64,000 nucleotides of DNA from Aerococcaceae bacterium DSM 111022 (GTDB taxonomy: Bacteria > Bacillota > Bacilli > Lactobacillales > Aerococcaceae), in contig JACBXO010000003.1 in NCBI GenBank assembly GCA_015863195.1, positions 186,001 through 250,000 on the forward strand. The letters are read 5' to 3'. Shown in pieces: positions 27,627-34,754 of the stretch. The position numbers and the translations under genes were made by a program. The notes under the pieces are model-generated. The model saw only the letters and a program-made list of their open reading frames with translations. It was not told the origin of the DNA and searched no databases. Position 1 is the stretch's first letter, and every line of letters begins with the position of its first letter.

Positions 27627-27640
27627 TGAAAACGCATACA
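27627..27640 (+). promoter_or_regulatory. cre (CcpA) site upstream of usp copy 3
   Basis: TGAAAACGCATACA matches the consensus TGNAARCGNWWWCA at every position. It lies 8 bases before the -10 box, so bound CcpA should block RNA polymerase. Confidence 0.65.
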
Positions 27641-27645
27641 ATAAA

Positions 27646-27654
27646 TGGTATAAT
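27646..27654 (+). promoter_or_regulatory. Extended -10 promoter of usp copy 3
   Basis: TGGTATAAT, a perfect extended -10 element, followed by AGGAGG before the ATG at 27686. Confidence 0.6.
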
Positions 27655-27685
27655 GTATATAGAATAAAAGTAGGAGGTAATTATC

Positions 27686-28120
27686 ATGTTACAAGAATAT
27701 CAAAGAATTTTAGTAGCAACAGATGGTTCGGATGGCTCTGAAATTGCTTTACAAAAAGCAACAGCGATTGCAAAACGTAACAATGCGGCATTAGTAATCT
27801 TACACGTATTGGATACGAGAGCAATGTATGCAACAGAAAGTGCCGATCTAACTTACATCGATACATTAAGAAAACTGGGCGATAAAGTTGTGAATGAAGC
27901 GAAAGAGTACGCTGAAAGTCAAGGCGTAACTGACGTGAAAGTTATTACAGAATCTGGGTCACCAAAACCAGTGATCGCAACAGATGTTCCTAAACGTGAA
28001 AACATTGACTTAATCGTCGTAGGTGCTCGCGGTATGGGTGCAATTGAACGACTATTTGTCGGTTCAGTATCTGAAAACGTGGTTCGTCATGCCGAATGTG
28101 ACGTTGTGGTTGTGCGCTAA
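27686..28120 (+). CDS. Universal stress protein (UspA family), copy 3
   Basis: 144 residues with the same A-T-D-G-S start loop and G-A-R-G-M-G...F-V-G-S ATP-binding pattern as the two preceding genes. It has its own promoter and a perfect cre site, so it is probably expressed separately and repressed on good carbon sources. Confidence 0.93.
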   Translation: MLQEYQRILVATDGSDGSEIALQKATAIAKRNNAALVILHVLDTRAMYATESADLTYIDTLRKLGDKVVNEAKEYAESQGVTDVKVITESGSPKPVIATDVPKRENIDLIVVGARGMGAIERLFVGSVSENVVRHAECDVVVVR

Positions 28121-28181
28121 AAGACAGAAAATATAATTGAAAAGGATGACACCGAATTGAATTTGAATTTGATTGAACAGT

Positions 28182-28218
28182 AATCCCGCTAAATGGAGAC
28201 ATTTAGTGGGGTTTTTAT
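28182..28218. terminator. Terminator between convergent usp copy 3 and the DUF4336 gene
   Basis: AATCCCGCTAAATG pairs with CATTTAGTGGGGTT around GAGA, followed by TTTATTT. Confidence 0.85.
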
Positions 28219-28232
28219 TTGTTTGGAAATAG

Positions 28233-28982
28233 TCATTCCTCCAACCACCTGAACGCGCGTTTCAGTTCAGCAACACCATTTTCTTTATACCAACGACCAT
28301 GAGCTAAAATGATTTTTTCTGGTTGCCAAGCTAATATTTGGTGGTAAGACTTACGGGCAATTTCTTGATTGCCTGTAAAAGTTAACCGCAGATCTAATGG
28401 CGTTTTACCATCGGGATGGGCAATACCAGCTAATTTATAAATCATTCGCCACCAAAAACTTTGGGTACGTTTTGGTTCAAAGTTTTCAATTAAATCAGCA
28501 AGTATTAAAGTCCGACTAGACTTATGGAAAAAGACGACCTCCTCGATTACAGAACTGCCTTTAAAAATTAATTGCTCAATGTCATCTGCCCATTCGAATG
28601 GTGCTTGATCGGTTAAATCCTGGTCAAAACTAACGTCGATATTTTGACTAGCAGCTCTTTTATTTACGCCAGGACTTGCCCAAGCAGTGGCTTTTGGATA
28701 ATAAGTTTGCCACTGAGGAATACAAGCATAGTGAATCATATTAGGAGAAACTAAATGTTTCACCGGCCCCAGTTGATCGATTTCAGCTAATAAATTAGGT
28801 GTTGCTTCAATCGGTGAGTGAACCCAAATTGAGCCGTCATTTAGTTTGATGACGGTCATCCGCGTTGAAAATGGAATCATGCCAATTTTAATATCCATTT
28901 TGATAATTGGGCCATCCGCAATCCAGATATTTTCCGCCACCGATTTTAAAGTGTTCAATGGTTCATATGTTGGAACAGTCAT
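28233..28982 (-). CDS. DUF4336 domain protein (metallo-beta-lactamase-like fold)
   Basis: 249 residues, cytoplasmic. N-terminal I-W-I-A-D-G-P and the H-S-P-I segment followed by H-L-V-S-P-N-M-I-H are typical of DUF4336, which resembles metallo-beta-lactamase-fold proteins but lacks the full HxHxDH motif. The C-terminal I-I-L-A-H-G-R-W-Y segment is also typical. The activity is not known. It is a single gene on the minus strand; GGGAGGG precedes its ATG. Confidence 0.8.
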   Translation of the reverse strand: MTVPTYEPLNTLKSVAENIWIADGPIIKMDIKIGMIPFSTRMTVIKLNDGSIWVHSPIEATPNLLAEIDQLGPVKHLVSPNMIHYACIPQWQTYYPKATAWASPGVNKRAASQNIDVSFDQDLTDQAPFEWADDIEQLIFKGSSVIEEVVFFHKSSRTLILADLIENFEPKRTQSFWWRMIYKLAGIAHPDGKTPLDLRLTFTGNQEIARKSYHQILAWQPEKIILAHGRWYKENGVAELKRAFRWLEE

Positions 28983-29182
28983 CTCTTTTCCCTCCCATTT
29001 TTTCTCAGTATAGCATAATTAAAAAGATTTAATTTATTTTTTACTTTTTGAAAAGGCGTTGCGGAATTTTTGAAGGCAGATAAATGATGATGCGATGCCT
29101 TTTGTATAGAAAAAATTAAAGAGTGGCCGTGAAAAAATTCTGAACGTATCTATAAAATTTAACCATTTTTTAAAAAAAGGGC

Positions 29183-29211
29183 TTGCATTATGTGTAAATG
29201 AATGATAAATT
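29183..29211 (+). promoter_or_regulatory. Promoter of the attenuator-controlled BASS operon
   Basis: TTGCAT (29183-29188) with a 17-base spacer to TAAATT (29206-29211), within an A/T-rich run that also holds alternative -10 hexamers. The leader peptide starts about 40 bases later. The stretch 28983-29180 shows nothing else. Confidence 0.5.
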
Positions 29212-29252
29212 ATAACTCAATTAGAGAAACGTTAAAGAAAGAAGAGAGTATA

Positions 29253-29312
29253 ATGTTCCAAACAAATTCATCAATCATTATTATTATTAAGAATAGGACT
29301 TCCAGTTTATAG
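29253..29312 (+). CDS. Isoleucine-rich leader peptide (19 residues)
   Basis: ATG at 29253 follows a purine-rich ribosome site (GAAGAGAG). The frame runs 19 codons to TAG at 29310-29312 and reads M-F-Q-T-N-S-S, then five consecutive Ile codons (one ATC, four ATT, 29274-29288), then K-N-R-T-S-S-L. A run of five Ile codons directly before a set of competing hairpins is the mark of ribosome-mediated attenuation. The peptide itself is probably not functional. Confidence 0.75.
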   Translation: MFQTNSSIIIIIKNRTSSL

Positions 29313-29408
29313 AATTTTCTATAACAGGCGGTCCTATTCGTGATTGATGAATGGGACATTGCCAAGAGGCCTTCCCATTTATTTGTGGGAGGCCTCTTTT
29401 GTTTTTCT
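29267..29408 (+). promoter_or_regulatory. Isoleucine attenuator: anti-antiterminator, antiterminator and terminator
   Basis: Terminator: AAGAGGCC..CCCA (29364-29377) pairs with TGGGA-GGCCTCTT (29386-29398), then TTTGTTTTT. Antiterminator: TGATGAATGGG (29345-29355) can pair with CCCATTTATT (29374-29383), using two G-U pairs, and this breaks the terminator. Anti-antiterminator: TTCATCAATCA (29267-29277, within the leader peptide) pairs perfectly with TGATTGATGAA (29341-29351); AATAGGAC (29292-29299) with GTCCTATT (29331-29338) extends it. A ribosome stalled on the Ile codons would mask 29267-29277 and free the antiterminator. The pairings are read directly; the regulation is inferred. Confidence 0.75.
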
Positions 29409-29433
29409 AAAAAAATTTAGGAGTGTGAGGAAT

Positions 29434-30432
29434 ATGAAGGTATTAAGTAAAGTAAATGTATTGTTTCGCGATTATTTAGCTTGGATTGTAGTTTTGACAG
29501 CAGGTGCTGCCCTGATTATTCCTGAAGCATTCACTTGGCTAGCCCCATGGGTAACCTTGATGTTGCAATTTATCATGTTCACGATGGGTGCGACGATGAA
29601 GCCGTCAGATTTTAGTCAAGTGTTTAAACAACCTTTAAAAGTATTCGTTGTCGTCTTGTCGCAATATTTATTTATGCCGCTATCAGCCTATTTGTTAGCG
29701 CGTTTATTCCAATTACCAAGTGAGATCGCATTAGGATTAATTTTAGTAGGATCAGTTCCTGGTGGGACTTCATCCAATGTGATTACATATCTTTCAAATG
29801 GTGACGTGCCTTTATCAATTACGGCGACATCCGTTTCAACATTACTTTCGCCATTATTAACGCCATTAATGTTGTCATTTTATGGTGGGGCTTATGTGGA
29901 AATTGCATTTATGCCAATGTTTATTTCAATCTTACAAGTGGTTTTATTGCCAATCTTATTAGGGTTAGTGGCGAATCATTTCTTAGGTTCTCACGCTGAA
30001 AAAGCAAGTCAATCACTCCCAACTTTATCATCCATCGCTGTTTTAATGGTTTTAGCAGGAACAGTTGCAGTGAATCAAGCAAATATTGTATCGAGTGGTT
30101 TATTGATTTTCGCAGTTGTATTCGTTCACAATTTATCAGGTTATGGTATGGGGTATCTCGTGAGCCGTTTACTAGGGTATTCAAAAGAATCAACACGAGC
30201 GATTGCTATCGAGATAGGTTTACAAAACACGGGACTTGCTTCAAGTTTAGGTATGACGCATTTTAGTCCATTAACAGCTCTAGCAGGAGCGGTTGGTGCT
30301 TTAGTTCATACGCTTTTTGGTAGTATTTATGCTAGCTTATGTGCGAAGAAGGATTTGCGAGAAGCAAAAGCTGACACTAAAAAGTCGAAAATGGCGCATA
30401 ATCAAGTTGCCGTAGCGCAAGATGTAAAATAA
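29434..30432 (+). CDS. BASS-family (bile acid:sodium symporter type) transporter
   Basis: 332 residues with about 9-10 helices. Family motifs: V-P-G-G-T-S-S-N-V-I-T-Y-L-S near 105 and E-I-G-L-Q-N-T-G-L-A-S near 262. Bacterial members carry organic acids; PanS of enteric bacteria moves ketopantoate. The ATG at 29434 follows TTAGGAG and TGAGGA. An upstream in-frame ATG at 29344 would start within the attenuator and lacks a ribosome site. The Ile attenuator in front and the dehydrogenase behind suggest a 2-oxo or 2-hydroxy acid related to isoleucine as substrate (inference). Confidence 0.88.
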   Translation: MKVLSKVNVLFRDYLAWIVVLTAGAALIIPEAFTWLAPWVTLMLQFIMFTMGATMKPSDFSQVFKQPLKVFVVVLSQYLFMPLSAYLLARLFQLPSEIALGLILVGSVPGGTSSNVITYLSNGDVPLSITATSVSTLLSPLLTPLMLSFYGGAYVEIAFMPMFISILQVVLLPILLGLVANHFLGSHAEKASQSLPTLSSIAVLMVLAGTVAVNQANIVSSGLLIFAVVFVHNLSGYGMGYLVSRLLGYSKESTRAIAIEIGLQNTGLASSLGMTHFSPLTALAGAVGALVHTLFGSIYASLCAKKDLREAKADTKKSKMAHNQVAVAQDVK

Positions 30433-30475
30433 TAATTAAATGTCCGCCGCTAATGTTTGAGAGGAGAATCTTTAT

Positions 30476-31546
30476 ATGTTGAATTTAAGTCAAGTCGTTC
30501 GTCCAGGTCCTGGTCAATTTATTTGTGAGTCAGGCGCATTGAGTTTACTCGATGAAAAACTAAGTGTATTTAAACAACCTGTTCTAATTGCAGGAGATAA
30601 GTCTTATGAAGCGTTCAAAAAGCACTATCCAGGAAAGCGCGATTTTAAGGTTTTAAAATATAACCGTACTTCATCTCATGAAGATATGGAGTGCTTAGCT
30701 TCACAAGTTCCAGAAGGGACAGACGTTCTAGTGGGAATTGGTGGGGGAACTGCTTTAGATACAACAAAGGGAACGGCGTCAATGTTGGGTGTAGAATTAA
30801 TCACCATTCCAACGGTTTTAGGAACATGTGCAGGATTTACGCCTCTGTCTGTTGTTTATCATCCAGATCATACTTTTAAAAAGGTAGAATACTATGAAAG
30901 AGGCATCCATTTATGTTTAATGGATTTAGATTTATTAGTTGAGTCGCCGAAAGAATATTTCATGGGTGGTATCGGTGATACATTAGCAAAATGGTATGAA
31001 GCAGCAGGGATTACTGAGCATTTCGAAGGTGATTTACCAGCAATGGTAGAAGTTGGATTAAGTACGGCTAAAGTAACACAAGAAATTTTACTCCGTGATA
31101 CAAAAGAGGGACTGGCGAATTTAGAAGCGAAAACAGTCACACCTGCTTTCAAACGTTTGGCCGAAACGATTGTTGGTGTAGCTGGAACAGTGGGTGGCTT
31201 TGCCGGTGAATATGGCCGTATGGCAGGCGCTCACGCCATTCATAATGGTATGTCTTTAGTACCAGAAACGCATGCTTTTGAGCATGGGGTAAAAGTAGCT
31301 TATGGTGTTTTAGTACAATTAGTTGCTGCTGGTAAAGAGGTAGATGTTGAAACACTCCTACCTTTCTATAAAGAAAATAATTTCCCGTCTAAATTATCAG
31401 ATTTTGGTGTAAAAGATAATTTAGAAGAGAAAGTGAATGTCGTTGCTGAATTTGCAGCTTCAGATGCAGAAACATTTAACTTAGCAGTTAAAAATGTGAC
31501 AACAGAACAAGTTAGAGATGCGATGTTAGCTTTAGAAGCTAAATAG
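30476..31546 (+). CDS. Iron-containing alcohol dehydrogenase family protein, hydroxycarboxylate dehydrogenase (HcxA/YbdH)-like
   Basis: 356 residues. NAD-binding G-I-G-G-G-T-A-L-D-T-T-K near 92, followed by V-L-G-T-C-A-G-F-T-P; metal ligands are suggested by G-G-I-G-D-T near 165 and F-E-H-G-V-K-V-A-Y-G near 265. It resembles glycerol-dehydrogenase-type enzymes of the HcxA/YbdH branch, which interconvert 2-hydroxy acids and 2-oxo acids. It lies 43 bases after the BASS gene with GAGGAG before its ATG, so the two form an operon under the Ile attenuator. Confidence 0.85.
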   Translation: MLNLSQVVRPGPGQFICESGALSLLDEKLSVFKQPVLIAGDKSYEAFKKHYPGKRDFKVLKYNRTSSHEDMECLASQVPEGTDVLVGIGGGTALDTTKGTASMLGVELITIPTVLGTCAGFTPLSVVYHPDHTFKKVEYYERGIHLCLMDLDLLVESPKEYFMGGIGDTLAKWYEAAGITEHFEGDLPAMVEVGLSTAKVTQEILLRDTKEGLANLEAKTVTPAFKRLAETIVGVAGTVGGFAGEYGRMAGAHAIHNGMSLVPETHAFEHGVKVAYGVLVQLVAAGKEVDVETLLPFYKENNFPSKLSDFGVKDNLEEKVNVVAEFAASDAETFNLAVKNVTTEQVRDAMLALEAK

Positions 31547-31551
31547 TAGAA

Positions 31552-31598
31552 ACAACTCCTCTTTGGTGAATATTATTTCATTGAAGGGGAGTTTTTCG
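31552..31598 (+). terminator. Terminator of the BASS/dehydrogenase operon
   Basis: AACTCCTCTTTGGTGAA pairs with TTCATTGAAGGGGAGTT (mismatches inside), then TTTTT-C. Confidence 0.75.
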
Positions 31599-31688
31599 TT
31601 TAAATGCATTTATATAGTAGGAACAGGAAATAATCCAAAATATGCTTTTTAATTATTGCGGGGATATTTTGTAATTTCGATAAAATAA

Positions 31689-31703
31689 ACCATACTTTTA
31701 AAT
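31689..31703 (+). promoter_or_regulatory. ACCATACTTTTAAAT motif upstream of the FNT gene
   Basis: Fourteen of 15 bases match the motif at 17446 and 27030. It lies about 50 bases upstream of the -10 box of the FNT gene. Confidence 0.3.
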
Positions 31704-31725
31704 AAATAATTTTTTCACAAAAAAT

Positions 31726-31755
31726 GAGACATATGGCGATATTAACTGCTATAAT
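31726..31755 (+). promoter_or_regulatory. Promoter of the FNT gene
   Basis: GAGACA (31726-31731), 18-base spacer, perfect TATAAT (31750-31755). Its position argues for the TTG start at 31790. Confidence 0.5.
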
Positions 31756-31789
31756 AGGGTTAATTATGTTGAGAAAGAGGGAAGGATCA

Positions 31790-32575
31790 TTGAATTTTAG
31801 AGAATTGGTGACGGCGGCGGTTCATAAAAAAGAGACGTTAATCGATAATGATTTGATGCGTTATAGCTTGCGGTCGGTCTATGCAGGGGCGTATTTGACA
31901 CTTTCAACTGCGGCGGGAGCTTTTATGGCGACGCATATGTTTCCTGATGCAGCGGGAATGGCAAAGGTTTTCTATGCATTTTTCTTTGCATTCGGTTTAG
32001 TTTACATCTTATTTCTTGGTGGCGAATTAGCGACGAGTAATATGATGTATACGACGGCGGGCGTGTATTTTAAGGAATTAAAAGTGTCAAAGCAGGTTAA
32101 GATATTAGTGGTTTGTACATCATTTAACTTAATTGGGGCGTTATTCATGGCGTGGTTATTTTCATTTATGCCTCACTTTAAAGAAATGGCGGCAGACTAT
32201 ATATTAGTGGGTACTGTGAATTCCAAATTAGCAAAACCTGTGATAAACTTACTCGTTGAAGGGATTATTGCGAATGTTTTTGTTAACGTAGCAATTTTGA
32301 GTTTTATGTTAGTGAAAAATCAAGTAGGGCGTATGATTTTAGTTTTAACTGCTGTTACTATGTTTGTGGCATTAGGAACAGAACACGTGATCGCGAACTT
32401 CGCTTCTTTTGGTTTAGTATATTTCTCAGAACTTGGTGGACAGTTTAGTTTCTTGTCATTCTTAATTCAATGGTTCTGGGTTTGGATAGGTAATTTAATC
32501 GGTGGAGGAATTTTTATTGGTTTAGGTTATGCCTATTTAAATCATCCAAAGAGCACTTATACAGATTCAGTGTAA
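31790..32575 (+). CDS. Formate/nitrite transporter family (FNT) channel
   Basis: 261 residues from a TTG start that has GGGAAGGA before it; an upstream in-frame ATG at 31724 would overlap the promoter. Six helices with the FNT pattern: S-V-Y-A-G-A-Y-L near 22, G-G-E-L-A-T-S-N-M near 73 and G-T-E-H-V-I-A-N near 195. Members move formate, nitrite, hydrosulphide or lactate across the membrane. With no formate lyase or nitrite enzyme nearby the ion is open; formate or lactate release is plausible in a fermenting bacterium. Confidence 0.88.
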   Translation: MNFRELVTAAVHKKETLIDNDLMRYSLRSVYAGAYLTLSTAAGAFMATHMFPDAAGMAKVFYAFFFAFGLVYILFLGGELATSNMMYTTAGVYFKELKVSKQVKILVVCTSFNLIGALFMAWLFSFMPHFKEMAADYILVGTVNSKLAKPVINLLVEGIIANVFVNVAILSFMLVKNQVGRMILVLTAVTMFVALGTEHVIANFASFGLVYFSELGGQFSFLSFLIQWFWVWIGNLIGGGIFIGLGYAYLNHPKSTYTDSV

Positions 32576-32611
32576 TACTTTTTAGAAATTATAATTATTT
32601 ATCAAAAGTGC

Positions 32612-32640
32612 TTGCATTATAAATTGACACATGCTATTAT
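32612..32640 (+). promoter_or_regulatory. Promoter of infC-rpmI-rplT
   Basis: TTGCAT (32612-32617), 17-base spacer, TATTAT (32635-32640). Confidence 0.65.
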
Positions 32641-32646
32641 ATACAG

Positions 32647-32788
32647 GTTGAGAAAACAAGTAGAAACGAGCCGTTTCTCGCCTGGCATATTCGTGTCACA
32701 GGCAAATAGACAATTCCTGCCATATTTTTGTGTGGGATAATTGTGTATTACGGCAAGTTCATCTACTGGGTGAACTTGTTTTTTTATG
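32647..32788 (+). promoter_or_regulatory. L20-type ribosomal protein leader with terminator
   Basis: A structured leader of about 140 bases ends in a terminator: CAAGTTCATC-TACT-GGGTGAACTTG then seven T (about 32755-32785). In Firmicutes L20 binds the leader of infC-rpmI-rplT and promotes early termination. The position and terminator fit that; the L20-binding fold itself I inferred from context. Confidence 0.75.
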
Positions 32789-32833
32789 GTTCGTTTTATA
32801 TCGGAATCTCAAAATACTATGGAGGTGGAAGTT

Positions 32834-33346
32834 ATCGTTAAAGAAGTACCAATTAACGAAAATATTCGCGCACGTGAATTACGTGTTATTGGAGACAATG
32901 GAGATCAAATCGGTGTTAAGTCGTTACAAGATGCATTAACAATTGCAGAGTCTTTCGAATTAGATTTAGTGTTAGTATCCCCACAAGCCAAACCACCCGT
33001 TGCTAGAATTATGGACTACGGTAAATACCGTTATGAGCTTCAAAAGAAAGAAAAAGAACAACGTAGAAATCAAAAGACTGTAAGTCTTAAAGAAGTACGT
33101 TTATCTCCTTCAATTGAAGACCATGATTATCAAACAAAATTACGTCAAGCAATTAAATTCCTTGAAAAGGGAGATAAAGTAAAAGCATCAATCCGTTTCC
33201 GCGGGCGTGCAATTACTCATAAAGATTTAGGGCGCGACGTGTTAGAAGATTTTATTGATGATACCAGCGATATCGCAACGGTAGAACAACGTCCGAAAAT
33301 GGAAGGGCGTAGTATGTTTACAATTATAGCGCCAAAATCAGAATAA
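32834..33346 (+). CDS. infC: Translation initiation factor IF-3, probable ATC start
   Basis: 170 residues: N-terminal domain with [14 protein letters not shown], basic linker helix ([12 protein letters not shown]), and C-terminal domain with [19 protein letters not shown] (32821-32828) fits an ATC codon at 32834. No ATG is well placed: the one at 32786 lies in the terminator T tract and that at 32819 overlaps the ribosome site. Rare start codons are a hallmark of infC, through which IF-3 limits its own synthesis. Confidence 0.95.
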   Translation: MVKEVPINENIRARELRVIGDNGDQIGVKSLQDALTIAESFELDLVLVSPQAKPPVARIMDYGKYRYELQKKEKEQRRNQKTVSLKEVRLSPSIEDHDYQTKLRQAIKFLEKGDKVKASIRFRGRAITHKDLGRDVLEDFIDDTSDIATVEQRPKMEGRSMFTIIAPKSE

Positions 33347-33377
33347 TAGTTATATTTATTTTTAGGAGGAATTTTTC

Positions 33378-33575
33378 ATGCCAAAACAAAAAACACACCG
33401 TGGACTTGCAAAACGTGTTAAAAAGACAGGTTCAGGAAAATTAAAACGCTCACGCGCATTTACTAGTCACCGTATGCACGGTAAAACTAAAAAGCAACGT
33501 CGTCAATTACGTCAAGCTGAATTAGTTCATGCATCAGACTACAAACGTATCAAACAATTAATCGCAAACTTATAA
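33378..33575 (+). CDS. rpmI: 50S ribosomal protein L35
   Basis: 65 residues, highly basic, starts M-P-K-Q-K-T-H-R-G and holds [18 protein letters not shown], the L35 signature. AGGAGG precedes the ATG. It lies between infC and rplT in the universal Firmicute order. Confidence 0.98.
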   Translation: MPKQKTHRGLAKRVKKTGSGKLKRSRAFTSHRMHGKTKKQRRQLRQAELVHASDYKRIKQLIANL

Positions 33576-33604
33576 TATCTATTTAACCAAGGAGGAATTC
33601 ACTT

Positions 33605-33958
33605 ATGGCACGTGTTAAAGGTGGCTATACTACTCGTCAACGTCGTAAACGTACAATTAAATTAGCAAAAGGTTATTACGGAGCTAAAAGCATCAACTTC
33701 AAGATGGCTAAACAAGCTGTTATGAAGTCACATATGTATGCATTCCGTGACCGTCGTCAAACAAAACGTAATTTCCGTCGTTTATGGATTACTCGTATTA
33801 ATGCTGCAGCTCGCCAAAACGGCATCAGCTACTCAGTATTAATGAACGGCTTAAACAAAGCTGGTATCGAAGTAAACCGTAAAATGTTAGCGGACATTGC
33901 TATTAACGACGCAGAAGCATTCTCAGCAATCGTTGAGCAAGCTAAAGCGGCATTATAA
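33605..33958 (+). CDS. rplT: 50S ribosomal protein L20
   Basis: 117 residues, basic, with [10 protein letters not shown] and [10 protein letters not shown], typical of L20, an early assembly protein that also controls this operon through its leader. AAGGAGG precedes the ATG. Confidence 0.98.
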   Translation: MARVKGGYTTRQRRKRTIKLAKGYYGAKSINFKMAKQAVMKSHMYAFRDRRQTKRNFRRLWITRINAAARQNGISYSVLMNGLNKAGIEVNRKMLADIAINDAEAFSAIVEQAKAAL

Positions 33959-33969
33959 TTTAAATTAGT

Positions 33970-34002
33970 AGACTTATCACATTGGTGGTAGGTCTTTTTT
34001 GT
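33970..34002 (+). terminator. Terminator of infC-rpmI-rplT
   Basis: AGACTTATCAC pairs with GTGGTAGGTCT through G-U pairs, then six T. A second, nearly identical copy is at 34200-34239. Confidence 0.8.
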
Positions 34003-34015
34003 GGGTTCATGATTG

Positions 34016-34239
34016 CATGTAAGTTCGTAAGGCACTGAATTGCCAACGAAGTCAGCAGCTAGCATGGGATTAAGAATTAAAAATATTTTATTATTATTTG
34101 TAATTAGTTGTAGAAGTATTTATATTCTCGCATGTAAGGCTGTAAATTGCTAAAGCAATAACAGCCTCAGCAGCGAAAATGGCATTATAATTTAAAACTG
34201 GACTTATCACATTTGTGGTAGGTCTTTTTTGTGAGTTCA
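34016..34239. repeat. Partial duplication of the rplT 3' region with two covarying hairpins
   Basis: GGCATTATAATTTAAA (34181-34196) and GACTTATCACATT...GTGGTAGGTC with six T (34201-34240) copy the end of rplT and its terminator. Two hairpins share CATGTAAG on the left and TCAGCAGC on the right but have different stems: TTCGT-AA-GGCA...TGCC-A-ACGAA (34024-34050) and GGCTGT-AA-ATTGC...GCAAT-A-ACAGCC (34138-34166). Pairing and the AA/A internal loop are kept while the bases differ. Confidence 0.65.
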
Positions 34240-34269
34240 AGGTAGTGTGTGAGTGTGTAGGGACGCGGA

Positions 34270-34672
34270 TTCGTATAATAACTGGCCTGAATTTTTAGCG
34301 AAGTTATACATAATCGCAAATACGTATAAAGTCTGGTCCTTATATTCAGCGAAGTTATACGATCGTATAATAACTCAGTTTTGAAAGAGGATAAGTTATA
34401 CGTAATCGCCGATACGTATAATTACTGGTTAATATTTTCATAGAAGTTATACGATCGTATAATAACTCAGTTTTGAAAGAGAAGAAGTTATACGTAATTG
34501 CAGAAACGTATAATTACTGGTCAATATTTTAAGAGAAGTTATACATAATTGCGGATTCGTATAATTACTGGACTTTATTTTCAGAGAAGTTATACGTAAT
34601 CGCGGATCCGTATAACAACTGGTCAATATTTTCAGAGAAGTTATATGAAATTGCGGATACATATAACAATTG
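34270..34672. repeat. Palindrome array A3 (AAGTTATACG...CGTATAA), 41/51-base spacing
   Basis: AAGTTATAC or a close variant starts at 34301, 34352, 34393, 34444, 34485, 34536, 34587 and 34638: steps 51, 41, 51, 41, 51, 51, 51. The 41-base steps follow the short form TTATACGATCGTATAA and the 51-base steps mostly follow the form with a 12-base loop. It fills the gap between convergent rplT and spxH. Confidence 0.8.
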
Positions 34673-34697
34673 TGGCTTGAGAATTTTAAAGTATCCT

Positions 34698-34742
34698 CAA
34701 AATAAATAAAAAACGACTGGCAAGATGCTGGTCGTTTTTGTG
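34698..34742 (-). terminator. Terminator of spxH (also readable from the plus strand)
   Basis: AAAACGACTGGCA...TGCTGGTCGTTTT forms an 11-12 base stem with A and T tracts, just beyond the spxH stop. Confidence 0.7.
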
Positions 34743-34754
34743 ATTAAAAGGGAT

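Noticed and set aside
29253-29408. Leader as a T-box or known riboswitch
   Set aside because: No T-box core sequence and no aptamer I recognise; the Ile-rich peptide and alternative stems explain it better.
29344-29433. N-terminal extension of the BASS transporter from the ATG at 29344
   Set aside because: It would begin inside the antiterminator and cross the terminator stem, with no ribosome site; the ATG at 29434 has one and fits the family length.
31724-31789. N-terminal extension of the FNT channel from the ATG at 31724
   Set aside because: It overlaps the TATAAT at 31750-31755 and lacks a ribosome site; TTG at 31790 has one and fits family length.
34447-34662. 71-codon minus-strand frame in array A3
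   Set aside because: Repeat-derived; no ribosome site and composition set by the TTATACG units.
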